64,000 nt of DNA. It comes from Palsa-506 sp963709075 (GTDB taxonomy: Bacteria; Actinomycetota; Actinomycetes; Streptosporangiales; Streptosporangiaceae). The stretch covers positions 1,053,647 to 1,117,646 of the forward strand of contig CAVPUY010000005.1 in the NCBI GenBank assembly GCA_963709075.1, given 5' to 3'. A model generated the notes under the pieces. It saw nothing but the letters and a program-made list of their open reading frames with translations. It did no database searches and was not told where the DNA came from. The translations under genes and the position numbers were made by a program. Positions 8,820 through 18,846 of the stretch are shown piece by piece. The number at the start of each line of letters is the position of its first letter. The first letter of the stretch is position 1.

Positions 8820-9037
8820 ACGACTGGCCGGCGCTGGACCGCTTCCTGCGGACCGATCCGCGCGATGTGGGATGCGCTGAGGCGATGGAGCTACTGCACA
8901 TTTACGTCGAGCTGATAGCCGAAGACGCCGCCGCGGCGCTGCGTTACCCCGGCATCGCGGCGCATCTACAGGCGTGCGGGCCATGCACGGAGGACTTCAA
9001 CGGGCTGCTGGCGACGGTGCGCGGCTCGACTGGCTGA
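8816..9037 (+). CDS. Small zinc-finger-type putative anti-sigma factor
   Basis: 73 aa, ATG overlapping the sigma gene stop (ATGA). It has no membrane segment. The C-terminal HLQACGPC resembles the HxxxCxxC zinc site of anti-sigma proteins, with a preceding C in DVGCAEAMELLHIYVELIAED, the usual layout of short ZAS-like partners. It probably holds the upstream sigma factor inactive in the cytoplasm; assignment rests on motif and coupling. Confidence 0.65.
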   Translation: MNDWPALDRFLRTDPRDVGCAEAMELLHIYVELIAEDAAAALRYPGIAAHLQACGPCTEDFNGLLATVRGSTG

Positions 9038-9189
9038 CCACCTGGCCTGCCGCCGCGCGGTCTGCAATCCGAGGCTCCGGGAGATTTCCGTGACCTGCGA
9101 GCGCTGATACGAGCACTTGCCCGCGATCGCTGGCCCGAACAGGATCGCGCGGCGGCCTGGCGGGTCCTCAAGGAATAGCTGCCCTGTCC

Positions 9190-9513
9190 ATGCTCCGGCC
9201 AGGCGCTGCGTTGACGGCAAGGAAGGCACGATGGGCGGTGGTGCCCCAGATGCGGTCAGGAGTGCCCGGTGCTGCGGCCCAGGCAACGGTCGTCCTTACC
9301 CGGAACACACCCGGGCGGCTCTCCGGGCGGCGGCGACGACGGCTGCCTCGGCGTGCCCGCTGGGGAGCGCTCGCCGTCGTAGCGGCCGGCGGCACGATCG
9401 GGACGCTGGCCCGTTACGGCATCTCGGCCGCGTTCCCGCATGCGGCAGCTCTTTTTGACTGGGCCAGCGGCACGCAACAGGCGCGTCCCAAGGCTGCCCG
9501 GCCGCGTCTCTAA
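9190..9513 (+). pseudogene. crcB: Truncated fluoride channel FluC/CrcB N-terminus
   Basis: The stretch RWGALAVVAAGGTIGTLARYGISAAFPHAAALFDWA matches the first transmembrane segment of FluC/CrcB. After DWA the family text (usually FxxNxxG) is lost and the frame ends in an unrelated basic tail. The residues before RWGAL are unlike the family. This looks like a gene cut at or near the left boundary of the island array 400 bp downstream. Confidence 0.6.
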
Positions 9514-9715
9514 ACGCGCCTCAGCGCCGCGGCTGAGCCGGTCCGTGCAGATAAGCCAACGCGACGACACCGGTCAACAGCACGATCACAGTGCACTGTA
9601 GGCCCGCAACCGAGAGATCAGCCATGGCCACGGCGAGCACCGCCATTATCAGCCCGGCCCGTTGCCCGGCCGGCAAGAGTCACTGCATTCCCGCGCCGCG
9701 GCAAGTGTTCAAAGA

Positions 9716-9918
9716 AGGGGAAGGAAGGAGCGTTGTTCCTGGTCAGCCCGGGCCGGTTCCGTCCCGGTTCCGGCATTCGCCGGCCCGGCGGGCGGGCCTG
9801 TTGGGCGCGGTTGCCGGATCCGAACTGTTGTGCGGTTTGTCGGTTGCGGTACTTTGCTGCTGTACAGGACACCGAAACCATGAGATCAGGTATTCGATTT
9901 CATTGCTTTTAACTGGGG
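9716..9918. repeat. Element-end repeat flanking tRNA fragment A (copy 1)
   Basis: This roughly 200-bp stretch is a diverged direct repeat of 27165-27367. Shared blocks in order are GGAGC..TT.TTCCTGGTCAGCCC, AACCGAACTG.TGTGCGG, TTGCTGCTGTAC and GATCAG.TATTCGA-like text before the tRNA fragment. Within copy 1 a 23-nt unit containing CGGTACTTTGCTGCTGTAC (about 9843-9865) recurs at about 10043-10065. Probably recombinase arm sequence. Confidence 0.6.
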
Positions 9919-9960
9919 TGGAGCTACGGAGAATCGAACTCCGGACCTCTTGCATGCCAT
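9919..9960 (-). repeat. tRNA-Ala(GGC) 3'-half, att-like copy A
   Basis: Read on the minus strand this is the 3' part of tRNA-Ala: it begins in the anticodon loop (ATGGCAT, anticodon GGC), then anticodon 3' stem, variable loop AGGTC, T-arm (CGGAG/CTCCG around TTCGATT), acceptor TAGCTCC with U70, and discriminator A. The 5' half is absent. Homology to the three other copies stops at the anticodon loop, the expected crossover site of tRNA-targeting tyrosine recombinases. Confidence 0.8.
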
Positions 9961-10457
9961 TCAGTAGCAACACGTCCACCGGAGTGTATCTGCGCAGGTC
10001 ACCGTCCCAGGACGTGCATGCGAGTCCGTACGGATCCGGGCCTGTTGCGGTACTTTGCTGCTGTACGAATCGCGGTCACTCCCCCCGCGCAAGCGCCGCA
10101 ACCTGACGCCAGAATTGACAATAGGCCCATTAGGATCAGTAAAGTGCCCGTCAGCCAGCCATTTGCAGATCCTTCCACGCGACCGATCTTACCCATCTGC
10201 ATGAGCGAGTGGCATTCACCAGCTTCGCCAGAGTGTCCTTGAGCGGGATCTGCTTGCCCCTTCCGGAAGTGCCTCATATACCTAACTCGTCAAATCTTCG
10301 TTATCATGAGCCTTGTTGCAGGGCTGGGGAATCGCTGGGCACCGCCTGGGCAGCTGTGACTGCTGGGAGCAGGATCGTCACGGTCGGCGTGGCCGTGACC
10401 TACTCCGTCCGCGCCATTCCTGACGGCTACAGACCTTGAATCGCCAGGGTATGGCGT
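9961..10457. other. Non-coding element end
   Basis: About 500 bp without a convincing gene. It holds the second copy of the CGGTACTTTGCTGCTGTAC unit. A minus-strand frame (start 10196, 66 aa) with a hydrophobic stretch ending LASGC could be a tiny lipoprotein, but its C-terminus runs into repeat sequence, so it is doubtful. Confidence 0.4.
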
Positions 10458-11548
10458 CTATGGCGGTTCGGTTTCGAGGGTGAGCCCGGTCTGGGCGAGG
10501 AAGGCGTCGATGAGGGCGGGCCGGTACTGGATGCGCTTGAGCCGGTTCTTCGCGATGGCGGCCAGCAGGTCTACCTTGCTGGCGGCGAGGTTGCCCAGGC
10601 CGTTCTTCATGTTCGCCCACACCCCTTCGGCCGGGTTGAGATCCGGGGCGTAGGCGGGCAGCTGGATCACTGTCAGCCAGTCCCGGCGGGCATCGAGGAG
10701 AAGGCGCATCACAGCGTTGACATGGGTGTTCAGACTGTCCCAGATCAAGATGACCGGGGCATTCAGCTGGCGGTGCGCGGCGGTGACCAGTTCGGCGTAG
10801 TCGCCCATGGGACATGCTGCGGCGCTCGCCCCTGCCTCCCCGGTGAATGCGGATCCGGTAGAACAAGTGGCCACGGCTGCCGGGCTTGAGGCAGACCAGC
10901 CCGGCCACCGGCACCGCCCCGATCCCTTCCCGCAGACCGCGATCACGGGGGTGTGCCCGCGGCGGGCCCAGGTCTGCGCCTTCGGCGGGCGCAGGTTCTG
11001 CCCGGCCTCGTCTTCGAAGCAGATCCAGCTCCCAGTCGCCGCCGCTAGCCTCGTACCTTCGCCCAGGTCTCCGCCCGCCACGCGGTGATCGCGTCCTCGT
11101 CCCGCTCGGCGGCCCGGTACACGGGCACCTGCGGGCTGAATCCCATCTGGTGCAGTAAGTACGAGGTGCCGCGCAGCGTGTACGTCACGTGGAGCAGCCG
11201 CCCGATCAGCGTGGTCACCCGCGCCAGCGTCCACCGCTGATCCTCATCCCAGCCCCAGCAAGCCGTGCCCAGGCCCAGCGCTGACTGCAGCTTTCCCAGC
11301 TGGCCAGGCGACAGCCGGCACCGGTCACCGCCTGGTCCCCTCGACGCCAGCGCGGCCCGGCCGCCCGCGCGCCATCGCTGCCGCCACTGGTATGCCGATT
11401 TCTCGCTGACCCGCAGGTCATGCGCCACCTGCACCGGCCTGGCATCATGCTCGAACATGCCTGCGGCCTGCAGCCGCACCATCTCGCGCCGGGCCCGTCC
11501 CACAGCGGACAGGCCACCGCTATCTGGATATCTCATACATCCCGGCAT
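10458..11548 (-). mobile_element. IS630-family transposase, two frames with internal frame damage
   Basis: The first frame (11045-11548) encodes the helix-turn-helix part (VAHDLRVSEKSAYQWRQRWRAGG). The second (10458 to about 11230) encodes the DDE domain: FEDEAG (Asp), LIWDSLNTH (Asp) and LNPAEGVW (Glu). Two overlapping frames are normal for IS630 and could be joined by programmed frameshifting. A segment of about 33 codons (around 10810-10910) is read out of frame, between two compensating indels, where the family text (VAGLVCLKPGSRGHLFYRIRIHRG) lies in another frame. The enzyme is therefore probably dead. Terminal repeats were not identified. Confidence 0.8.
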
Positions 11549-11669
11549 AGATCATCCGCCGGCCAAGATCACGCAGGCGCGCCGTCCATGATCAGGACAG
11601 TTCCAGACCCAAGCCATTCAAACTGTGTACCTTGCCGCCGTTCTTAGCCCAGGCCGACCCATCAGCACC

Positions 11670-11713
11670 CGAGAATGGCTGGCCGCTGGCGCACGGCGGG
11701 CCAGCCATTCTCG
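11670..11713 (-). terminator. Perfect 15-bp hairpin after the small secreted-protein gene
   Basis: Arms 11670-11684 and 11699-11713 pair perfectly with a 14-nt loop. The stem ends 10 bp beyond the stop of the minus-strand gene at 11723. Confidence 0.75.
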
Positions 11714-11722
11714 GCGGCGCTG

Positions 11723-12247
11723 CTATGGCAGGGTCACTGGGCCGCGTGCCCGGATGACGACCTGGACGGCGATCGGCTTGTTAGAGCATCCGTGGGCGGT
11801 GTGCCGGGCGACTATCAGGGCGCTGACCGTGAAGCGGCCGTGGCCGCTGATGCCGGCGTACCTACCGCGGCCGCGGCTGATCTTGTAGGTGCCGCGCTGG
11901 CTCTGCGTGCCCGCGCAGGTCCGCTTGCTGAAATGCGAGCGGCTGTGGGTGACCTTGTGCCGGACGCGGAAGCTGCCGCCGGGGAACCTGAAGGTGTCCC
12001 TGGTATTGCTGGTCGCGATGTCGACGCCGCTCGCATTGAACACGCCGTAGGCAACCACCTTGCTCCTGTTGCCCGTCAGCGAGGTGGACACATCCTGGAA
12101 ATGCTGCGTCCCGGTAACGGCACGGTGTGCACTGGCCGGGTGGGTGATGGTGGCTGGGTGGGTGGGGCTGGCCGAGGCCACTCCGGCTCCGGTGATCATC
12201 GTGACGGTGGCGGCCGCGCCGATCAGGGCGGCAAGCATCTTGCGCAT
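11723..12247 (-). CDS. Secreted protein of unknown function
   Basis: 174 aa. ATG 12247 follows a strong GGGAGG ribosome site. Signal peptide MRKMLAALIGAAATVTMITGAGVASAS. The mature part is basic and beta-rich (DTFRFPGGSFRVRHKVTHSRSHFSKRTC; GRYAGISGHGRFTVSALIVARHTAHGC), with two Cys residues that could form a disulfide. The G-x-G-x-Y/F pattern resembles small actinobacterial exported beta-barrel-like proteins, but no family is named. It ends in a strong hairpin. Confidence 0.65.
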   Translation of the reverse strand: MRKMLAALIGAAATVTMITGAGVASASPTHPATITHPASAHRAVTGTQHFQDVSTSLTGNRSKVVAYGVFNASGVDIATSNTRDTFRFPGGSFRVRHKVTHSRSHFSKRTCAGTQSQRGTYKISRGRGRYAGISGHGRFTVSALIVARHTAHGCSNKPIAVQVVIRARGPVTLP

Positions 12248-12604
12248 TGCTGTTCCCTCCCTTGGGATAGGGACACAGCGTCGCGCGACCTGGCAGCGCC
12301 GTCGAGGACGCATCCGGTTACGAAAGTGTGGCCGGCATTCCCTCAGCTGGCTACGTCAGGCGGGCCGCCCGGCGATCCAGGGCGCCGGGGCTTAAACCGT
12401 GGACGACGGGCTGCAACCGCTTCATAACCATCGCATGGCACCCGGACTTCATAAGATCAGCAAGGCTGCCCGGTGATGATCTTCGGCGGCTCCTGCGAGC
12501 TGGCCAGGTGGCTCATGCAACTGCGGTTCAGCCGACGTCCGGGCAGGCCGCCGCGACCGGCCTGACATTGCACTCCCCGCCCGGCCTGCGCAGAGGCCAC
12601 GAGC
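12248..12604. other. No recognisable gene
   Basis: About 350 bp between the secreted-protein start and an MFS remnant. It contains the promoter of the minus-strand gene; nothing else was recognised. Confidence 0.4.
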
Positions 12605-13040
12605 GCGAGCACAGCGCCGGCCCGGCGCTACGCGGGGACCGAGTCTTCGTCAAATTCTGGACTGCCGCGAGCGTCACCCTTGCGGACACGCTGGTGACCA
12701 GCACCATATTGCCCATCCTGGTCTGCCAGCGGACCGGGTCAGCCTGAAACCTCACTGCTCGTGGCGATCGAGACGATCCCCCTACCTGGCGATCGGACTC
12801 GTCGCGGGCGCAATGGCCGACCGGATCGACAGGCAGCGGCTGATGTGGCGGTGCGGGCTGGCAAGCGCCGTCCTGCTGGCGGGCGTGCAGCTCGCCGACG
12901 CCGTGGGGCTGCTCAGTATCGCCCAGATCTACATCGTCGCCACGGACACCGCGACGGTGGTCGTGGCGTTCGACGCCGCCAACGTCGGCGCTCCGCCCAC
13001 GGTCGCCGGGCCGCGACAAGGTCGTCCTGGCCTACGGCCG
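12605..13040 (+). pseudogene. MFS transporter remnant (MFS_3 / enterobactin-exporter type)
   Basis: Fragments of one family are scattered over frames: FVKFWTAASVTLADTLVTSTILPILV, then SLLVAIETIP, then YLAIGLVAGAMADRIDRQRLMWRCGLASAVLLAGVQLADAVGLLSIAQIYIVA, which carries the conserved loop GxxADRxDRxR between helices 2 and 3. At least two frameshifts separate the pieces and the remaining two thirds of the transporter are missing. A decayed cargo gene. Confidence 0.7.
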
Positions 13041-13146
13041 GCTGAACTCAAGTTCCTCGGTACTGTTGCTGGTTCCTCGGCGAACTACACAAGTCATCGG
13101 ATGATCTTGCAGGATTTCGCCGATCGTTCGCCGGGAGCGGCCCGCC

Positions 13147-13332
13147 TCAGCCGCGATCGAAGAACGGGTTCGGCTCCAGGGACCAGCATGAGACTTCTTG
13201 CCCGTCATGTGCGTTCTGCGTGTGCTCGCGCTCCCAGGCCGTGATCGCAGGCGACTGAGCTTCGTCCCAGTCGCCATCCGGGAACGTCCTGGAGACTCCG
13301 CAATCCCCGCAGGTCTCTGTCCGATCTGGCAT
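13147..13332 (-). CDS. Small hypothetical protein
   Basis: 61 aa starting MPDRTETCGDCGVSRTFPDGDWDEAQSPAITAWEREHTQ. It is acidic, with one CxxC pair that could bind metal. Not recognised; coding-like composition is the only support. A longer in-frame start exists at 13395. Confidence 0.35.
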   Translation of the reverse strand: MPDRTETCGDCGVSRTFPDGDWDEAQSPAITAWEREHTQNAHDGQEVSCWSLEPNPFFDRG

Positions 13333-13426
13333 GGGACCACAGTATCCCCCGAGCACTTGACTGGTGCTCACGCCGATCTTGGCAAGCTTCGCCAACGGTT
13401 TCGCCGATTGCGGCGCTCCGCTGGCC

Positions 13427-14596
13427 TCAGCCGGAGGAGCCGAACTGGACGGGGACGTTGATGGTCTGGGTTGTGGCCCACGTTGAGGAGCCGGGCGCGA
13501 GCTGCCAGATGGCCATCCTGGTGCGGTGGACGGCCAGTGCGCTGAAGCCGCCCGCAGATCGGGAGGCCAGCGTTGCCGTGCCCGGCGGCGGTGCGGGCAG
13601 TGCCCGCCAGGTGGCTCCGGTTCCGGCGAGGCTCTCTGCGCGGTTCCCGGTTAGCAGCATGACGGCCGTGCCGCCGGGCCCGAAGGAGGCTGAGGTCAGC
13701 TTCGCCCCGTTCAGGCTGAGCAGGGGTGACAGGGACCAGTGACTGCCGCTGTCGGGGGATGAGGCGGCGAGCAGGCTGGCGGCTTGCCCGGTGCCTGCGG
13801 CGAGCAGCGCCACGATGCGGTTGGCGGTCCTGGTCAGCCTGAGCACGGTGATGTCCTGGCGTGCCAGGGCGGCGGGCAGGCCAGGGCCTGCTGCCTGCCA
13901 GGTGCCGTTCCTGGCGGCGAAGATGCCGGCGGTTCCCGGGTGGCCGCAGGCCCCGGCCAGCAGGGGCACCCCTGAGGGAGTGAAGGCGGCTGCGGTGAGG
14001 TTCTGCAGCCCGCAGCGCCGGCCAGGGGGTGTCGCGGCGAGGGACCGCCAGCTAGCCAGGGTGCTCCACGTGGCGCTGCCAGGTGTGGCCGTTTCGGCCG
14101 TGCCGCCGGTGAGCAGGGCGAGCAGTTTCCCGCTGCCGGGTGCCGCGGCCAGGGCGTCGGGGGCATCGGCCAGGGCGGCGTCAAGCGGGCCGGCCGAGGA
14201 CCATGCCTCGCCGCCGTCACGGGTTACCGTCAGCGGCGTGTAGCTGAGGTACTGGCTTGGCCGGAACCCGGTGATCAGTGAGCGCCCGCCGGCGGCGGCC
14301 AGGACCAGGCCGCCGTTGCTGGTCACCCCGGGCGGGGTGACCAGCGTCCATCGCTGGCTCCCGGCGGGGCGGACGAACAGCTGCCAGAAGTTGTTGTGCC
14401 GGGCGGCCGGGCCGCCCATCACGGCGACCGCCCAGGTGCCGGCCGCGGTGACCAGGGAGGTATCCAGTGACGGCGGCCAGGAAGGCGCCTCCTGCGACAG
14501 GGGCCGCCGCGGGGCCGGGGCGGCGTTCCCGCAGCCCGCGGCGAGCATCGCGGCCGTGATGGCCAGGACAATGGCGGGGTGCCGCGGCCTGCTCAT
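13427..14596 (-). CDS. Lipoprotein of unknown function, beta-propeller-like
   Basis: 389 aa with signal peptide and lipobox (MSRPRHPAIVLAITAAMLAAGCG). The body has repeated Ser/Thr/Trp-containing strands (SQRWTLVTPPG, GATWRALPAPPPG, SATWSTLASWRSL, SGSHWSLSPLL) typical of exported BNR/sialidase-like propellers. Its ATG overlaps the SCO-fusion stop (ATGA), so it is translated with the copper genes; a surface role in copper handling is inference from position. Confidence 0.72.
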   Translation of the reverse strand: MSRPRHPAIVLAITAAMLAAGCGNAAPAPRRPLSQEAPSWPPSLDTSLVTAAGTWAVAVMGGPAARHNNFWQLFVRPAGSQRWTLVTPPGVTSNGGLVLAAAGGRSLITGFRPSQYLSYTPLTVTRDGGEAWSSAGPLDAALADAPDALAAAPGSGKLLALLTGGTAETATPGSATWSTLASWRSLAATPPGRRCGLQNLTAAAFTPSGVPLLAGACGHPGTAGIFAARNGTWQAAGPGLPAALARQDITVLRLTRTANRIVALLAAGTGQAASLLAASSPDSGSHWSLSPLLSLNGAKLTSASFGPGGTAVMLLTGNRAESLAGTGATWRALPAPPPGTATLASRSAGGFSALAVHRTRMAIWQLAPGSSTWATTQTINVPVQFGSSG

Positions 14597-16479
14597 GAGG
14601 GCCCCAGCAGCTGGCGTGCCGCGTCGGTGAGCTCGGCGGCGAACGATGACTTGGTGCTGGTGGTGGCGGGGCCGGGATCGAAGTTCAGTTCGCGGCGCAC
14701 GTGACCGGCCTGGTCGATGACGAACGCGTAGTCGCCGTGGCCGATCATCGACCCGGCCGGGAGGATCTGCACGGGCAGCGCGTAGTTGTGCCAGATCTGC
14801 TGGAGCCGGGCACGCGGGCCGGTCAGGTACAGCCAGTCCGGCACGCCGCCGAGGTGCTCCTGGCGGTCGAACGCCCGGGTGTAGGCCAGCTGGGTGTACA
14901 GCGGGTTGTAGTCGATTGCGACGAGCTCGACCTGGCCGGTGTCCGCGGCGAGTAGCTGGCCGGCCTGGCGGAATTCCTGCGCGATCAGCGGGCAGTCGGT
15001 CGAGCACACCGGGTCCAGGAACGTCAGCAGCACCACCTTGCCGCGCAGGCCGGCCAGCGTCACGGGCCTGCCGTGCTGGTCGGTCAGGGCGAAAGCCGGC
15101 GCCGGGTAGTCAAGCGGGGCGCTGGAGCCGTCGATGGCGCGGGCCAGGATGGTGTCGGCGACCGGGCTGGCCTGCGCGGCCGCCATCGGCGCCGCGCCGA
15201 GGATGATCAGGCCGATCGCGCCCGCTGATGCCACGGACTGGATGCTGGCGCCCGCAAGTGACCGGCGCACGGCCGCGGGCCGCACCCGGTCGCGCCAGCT
15301 TGCGGCGGCACCCCCGGCGCTGGCGGGCGCGGATGCCCCGGTGCTGGCTGGCTCCGCCGCTGCCACGGGCGCGGGCGCCGGTGCGGGGGCCAGGGCAAGG
15401 TAGCCGGCGATCGCCAGCAGCGCCATCGGGATCATGCTGTTGGGGTCGGTTCCCAGGCCGCCGAAGAACCCGAAGTCCTCGATCAGCACCCAGTCGGCCA
15501 GGCAGAACGCGGTGAAGGCGATGACCGCCGGGCGGATCAGCCGCGGCCGGCCGCTCAGGAAGACGGCGCCGGTCACCGCCAGCGCGGCCACGACGAACAG
15601 GTTCACCGCGAACCCGTGCGCGGCGTCGAACGAGCCGAAGCCGCTGACCCAGGCCGACAGGAACCGGGGCTGCGGGATTTGCGCCATCGACTGGATCATG
15701 CCCGTCAGCGTCCCTGGCCCGTGCCCAAGCCGGCCCTGCCAGAACCCCCGGCCCGGCCAGGCCTGCAGCACCGCCATGCCGGCCAGGAACAGCCCCACCC
15801 CGGCCAGGATCAGCCTGCCCAGCCGCGCCGTGCGCCAGGTCCGCTCGGGCAGCGCGATCAGCGCCCCGGCCGCGCAGTAGATGAGAACCGCTCCCGGCGC
15901 GCCGAACAGCCAGGTCAGGCCCGGCGCGAAAATCCCGCCGAACGACTCGCCGAACACCCATACGACCAGCCCCCAGCCGACGCTGACCAGCCCGGCCAGC
16001 CGGGACCAGGCGCCCCGCGAAGCCGCCAGCATCCAGATGCCGATCCCGACCTGGATCCACACCGCCGAGGCGCCGGCCTGCATCGGGTGATACGACCAGG
16101 TCGTCCCGGCCCAGTTCACCACGTGCTGCACCCACGGCGGCGAACTCGCCGCGGCGGGCTCGATGACCTGCGACGGGAGCCCGATCGCCATCTTGGGCTG
16201 GGCCTGCAAGATCCCGTCGAAGATCCACAGCAGGCCGAAGCCGATCCGCAGCAGCTGCCGCCAGCCCGGCTCGGCCAGGGCTGGTCCGGGCGTGCCCGCG
16301 GGCACCGCCGCAGCGCTGTCCCGGGCGGCCGCGGGCAGCCATGCCCGCACGGTCACCCAGGCCAGCCCGAGCACCGCGAAGATCAGCAGCGCGATGAGCC
16401 CCTGGTGCAGCAGCGCCGCCTTGAACGCGGCCACCACCGTCGGATCGCTGATGTTCAGTCCGGAGTTCATCCCGGGCAT
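14593..16479 (-). CDS. Polytopic membrane protein fused to a C-terminal SCO1/SenC copper-chaperone domain
   Basis: 628 aa. Residues 1 to about 390 contain 9-10 hydrophobic segments with a DoxX-like flavour (LLRIGFGLLWIFDGILQAQP). After an Ala/Pro-rich linker and another hydrophobic segment, residues 460-628 form a thioredoxin-fold SCO domain with the Cu-binding CSTDC and a downstream His (IGHGDYAFVID). SCO proteins normally deliver copper to cytochrome oxidase CuA from a single anchor; the long membrane part is unusual. The start overlaps the copA 3' end by 13 bp; ATG 16470 (ATGA overlap) is the alternative start. Confidence 0.82.
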   Translation of the reverse strand: MPGMNSGLNISDPTVVAAFKAALLHQGLIALLIFAVLGLAWVTVRAWLPAAARDSAAAVPAGTPGPALAEPGWRQLLRIGFGLLWIFDGILQAQPKMAIGLPSQVIEPAAASSPPWVQHVVNWAGTTWSYHPMQAGASAVWIQVGIGIWMLAASRGAWSRLAGLVSVGWGLVVWVFGESFGGIFAPGLTWLFGAPGAVLIYCAAGALIALPERTWRTARLGRLILAGVGLFLAGMAVLQAWPGRGFWQGRLGHGPGTLTGMIQSMAQIPQPRFLSAWVSGFGSFDAAHGFAVNLFVVAALAVTGAVFLSGRPRLIRPAVIAFTAFCLADWVLIEDFGFFGGLGTDPNSMIPMALLAIAGYLALAPAPAPAPVAAAEPASTGASAPASAGGAAASWRDRVRPAAVRRSLAGASIQSVASAGAIGLIILGAAPMAAAQASPVADTILARAIDGSSAPLDYPAPAFALTDQHGRPVTLAGLRGKVVLLTFLDPVCSTDCPLIAQEFRQAGQLLAADTGQVELVAIDYNPLYTQLAYTRAFDRQEHLGGVPDWLYLTGPRARLQQIWHNYALPVQILPAGSMIGHGDYAFVIDQAGHVRRELNFDPGPATTSTKSSFAAELTDAARQLLGPS

Positions 16480-18846
16480 GACGTCACCTGCTCCTTCGGC
16501 TCAGCACCGCCAGCAGAATCCTCATCCCGCCCCGGTCCGGCCGGCCGCAGCCGCGACCAGCCGCGGCGGGCCGCCGCGGGGGCGCCGAACCGGCGCAGCC
16601 GCATGCTGTTGGCCACGACGAACGCCGACGACAACGCCATCGCCGCCGCGGCGATCAGCGGGTTGAGGAACCCGGCGGCGGCCAGCGGGATCGCGACGAT
16701 GTTGTAGCCGAACGCCCAGCCAAGATTGCGCCGGATCGTGGTGAACGTGGCCCGGGCGAGCCTGATCGCGTCGGGAACGACGCCTAGGTCATCGCGCAGC
16801 AAGATCAGGTCGGCCGCGCAGATCGCGACGTCGGTGCCCGACCCCACCGCGAGCCCCAGGCTGGCGGCGGCCAGCGCGGGCCCGTCGTTGACCCCGTCGC
16901 CGACCATCGCCACCGGCCGGCCGCGTGCCTGCAGGCCGGCGATCACGGCAACCTTGTCGCCGGGCATCGCCCCGGCGATCACCTCATCGACGCCGGCCTG
17001 GGCGGCCACCGCCCGGGCGGTGGCCTCGCTGTCCCCGGTCAGCAGCACCGTGCGCAGGCCGAGCCGGCGCAACCCGGCGACCGCCCCGGCGGCGGAGGCC
17101 TTGACGGTATCGGCGACCGCCACCGCCCCGGACACCTGGCCGTCCCAGCCGGCCAGCACCACCGTCGAGCCCGGCCCGCTCCCACACCGCGCACTGGGCA
17201 GCCAGGCCAGCGGGAACCAGGATGCCGCGGTCGCGGAACAGCCGCTCCCGCCCGACGATCACCTCATGGCCATCCACCATCCCGCCCGCTCCCAGGCCCG
17301 GCAGCGCCGCGAAACCACTCGCCTGCGGCAACGGCCCGAGTTCCGCGCGCGCGGCGGCGCTGATCGCCGCGGCCACCGGATGCTCGGATGCGTCTTCCAC
17401 CGCCCCGGCGTAACGCAGCAGGACACCGCGACTGGTGCCCGCGGCCGGCTGCACGCCGGTCACGGCCATCACCCCGGAGGTGAGCGTCCCGGTCTTGTCC
17501 AGCACCACGGTGTCGACCGACCGGGAGGACTCCAGCGCCCGGTACCCCTTGATGAAGATCCCCAGCTGCGCGCCCCGCCCGCACGCCACCACCAGCGCCG
17601 CCGGGGTCGCCAGCCCCAGCGCGCACGGGCACGCGATGATCAGGACCGCGAGCGCGGCGCCGAACGCGCGCTGCGCCGGAGCGCCGGCCAGCAGCCAGCC
17701 GGCCAGGGTCAGTCCCGCGAGCGCCAGCACGACCGGGACGAACACGCCGCAGATGCGGTCAGCGACCCGCTGGACCGACGCCTTCTCCGCCTGCGCTCGC
17801 CCTACCAGGGCGACCAGGTGGGCCAGCTGGGTGTCTTTGCCCACCCTGGCCGCGGCCACGATCAGCCGCCCGCTGACAACGGCCGTCCCGGCGGTCACGC
17901 TGTCACCCTCGGCCGCCTCGGCCGGCACCGACTCCCCGGTCATCATGCTGCGGTCCACCGCGGACTGCCCGAACAGCACCACGCCGTCAGCGGCGATCGT
18001 CTCCCCCGGCCGGACCACGAACCGCTGCCCGGCCCGCAGCTGCGCGACAGGGACACGGCGCTCGGTCCCGTCACCGGCCAGCACGCAGGCCTCCTTCGCG
18101 CCCGCGCCAGCCAGCTCCCGCATCGCGTCACCGGCCCGCCGCCGCGCCCGCGCCTCATACCACCGGCCGGCCAGCAGGAACGTGGTCACCGACGCCGCGA
18201 CCTCCAGGTAAATCCCCCCGCCCGAGGCGTGCAGCAGCAGGAACAGGGCACTGGACCGCGGCAGGCCACGGTCCAGGAAGAACATCGCATACACCGACCA
18301 GCAGCACGCGGCCGTGATGCCCAGCGACACCAGCGTGTCCATCGAGCTTGCGCCGTGCCGGGCGTTCTTCCAGGCGGCCTGGTGGAACGGCCACGCCGCC
18401 CAGACCGCGACCGGCGCCGCCAGCACCACCAGGACCCACTGCCAGCCCGGGAACCGGTCCGCGGGAAACAGCGACAGCAACACCGACAGGTCACTCAGCG
18501 GAACGAACAAAACCAGCGCGACGATCAGCCGGCGCCGCAGGTAAGCGACTCGGGCCGCATCCGGGCCGCCGCCGCCCGCCTCAGCCGCATCGCCGCCGCC
18601 CGCCACCACCTCAGCGCCGTAACCGGCCTGCTCAACCGTCTCAATGAGCTGCCGCACAAGAACCGCGGCCGGCGCCACGACGGTCGCCTTCCCGGTCGCG
18701 AAATTCACCGACGCCGAGACATTTCCGATCGCGGCGAGTTTCTTCTCAACCCTGGCCGCGCACGCGGCGCACGTCATCCCCCGGACCGAGAGCTCCACCT
18801 CCCGCAGCCCCGGTGGCGCCTCACCAGCGAGTGCAGCCGATGACAT
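16467..18846 (-). pseudogene. copA: Copper-translocating P-type ATPase CopA, single frameshift
   Basis: Cu+ exporter of about 790 aa once the frame is repaired. ATG 18846 with GGGCGGG upstream. HMA domain GMTCAAC (Cys26, Cys29), then TM helices, TGES, CPC in IIACPCALGLATP, DKTGT, SEHP and GDGVNDGPAL: the full P1B-1 set. The frame breaks at CCC 17170-17172 on the + strand; removing one base joins CAVWERAG to STVVLAGWDGQVSGAV. The P-domain C-half lies downstream in the other frame. It is first gene of a copper operon with the SCO fusion and lipoprotein, and is divergent from the DUF5134 gene. Confidence 0.88.

Noticed and set aside
9082..9096. AGATTTCCGTGACCT matching 3755-3769 with one mismatch, as a shared promoter
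   Set aside because: It does not sit before a gene start and a 14/15 match is expected by chance in 64 kb.
15616..18843. Long plus-strand open frames opposite the SCO fusion and copA
   Set aside because: They are antisense to clear genes, rich in Arg/Pro/Gln without domains, and follow from the high GC third-position bias.
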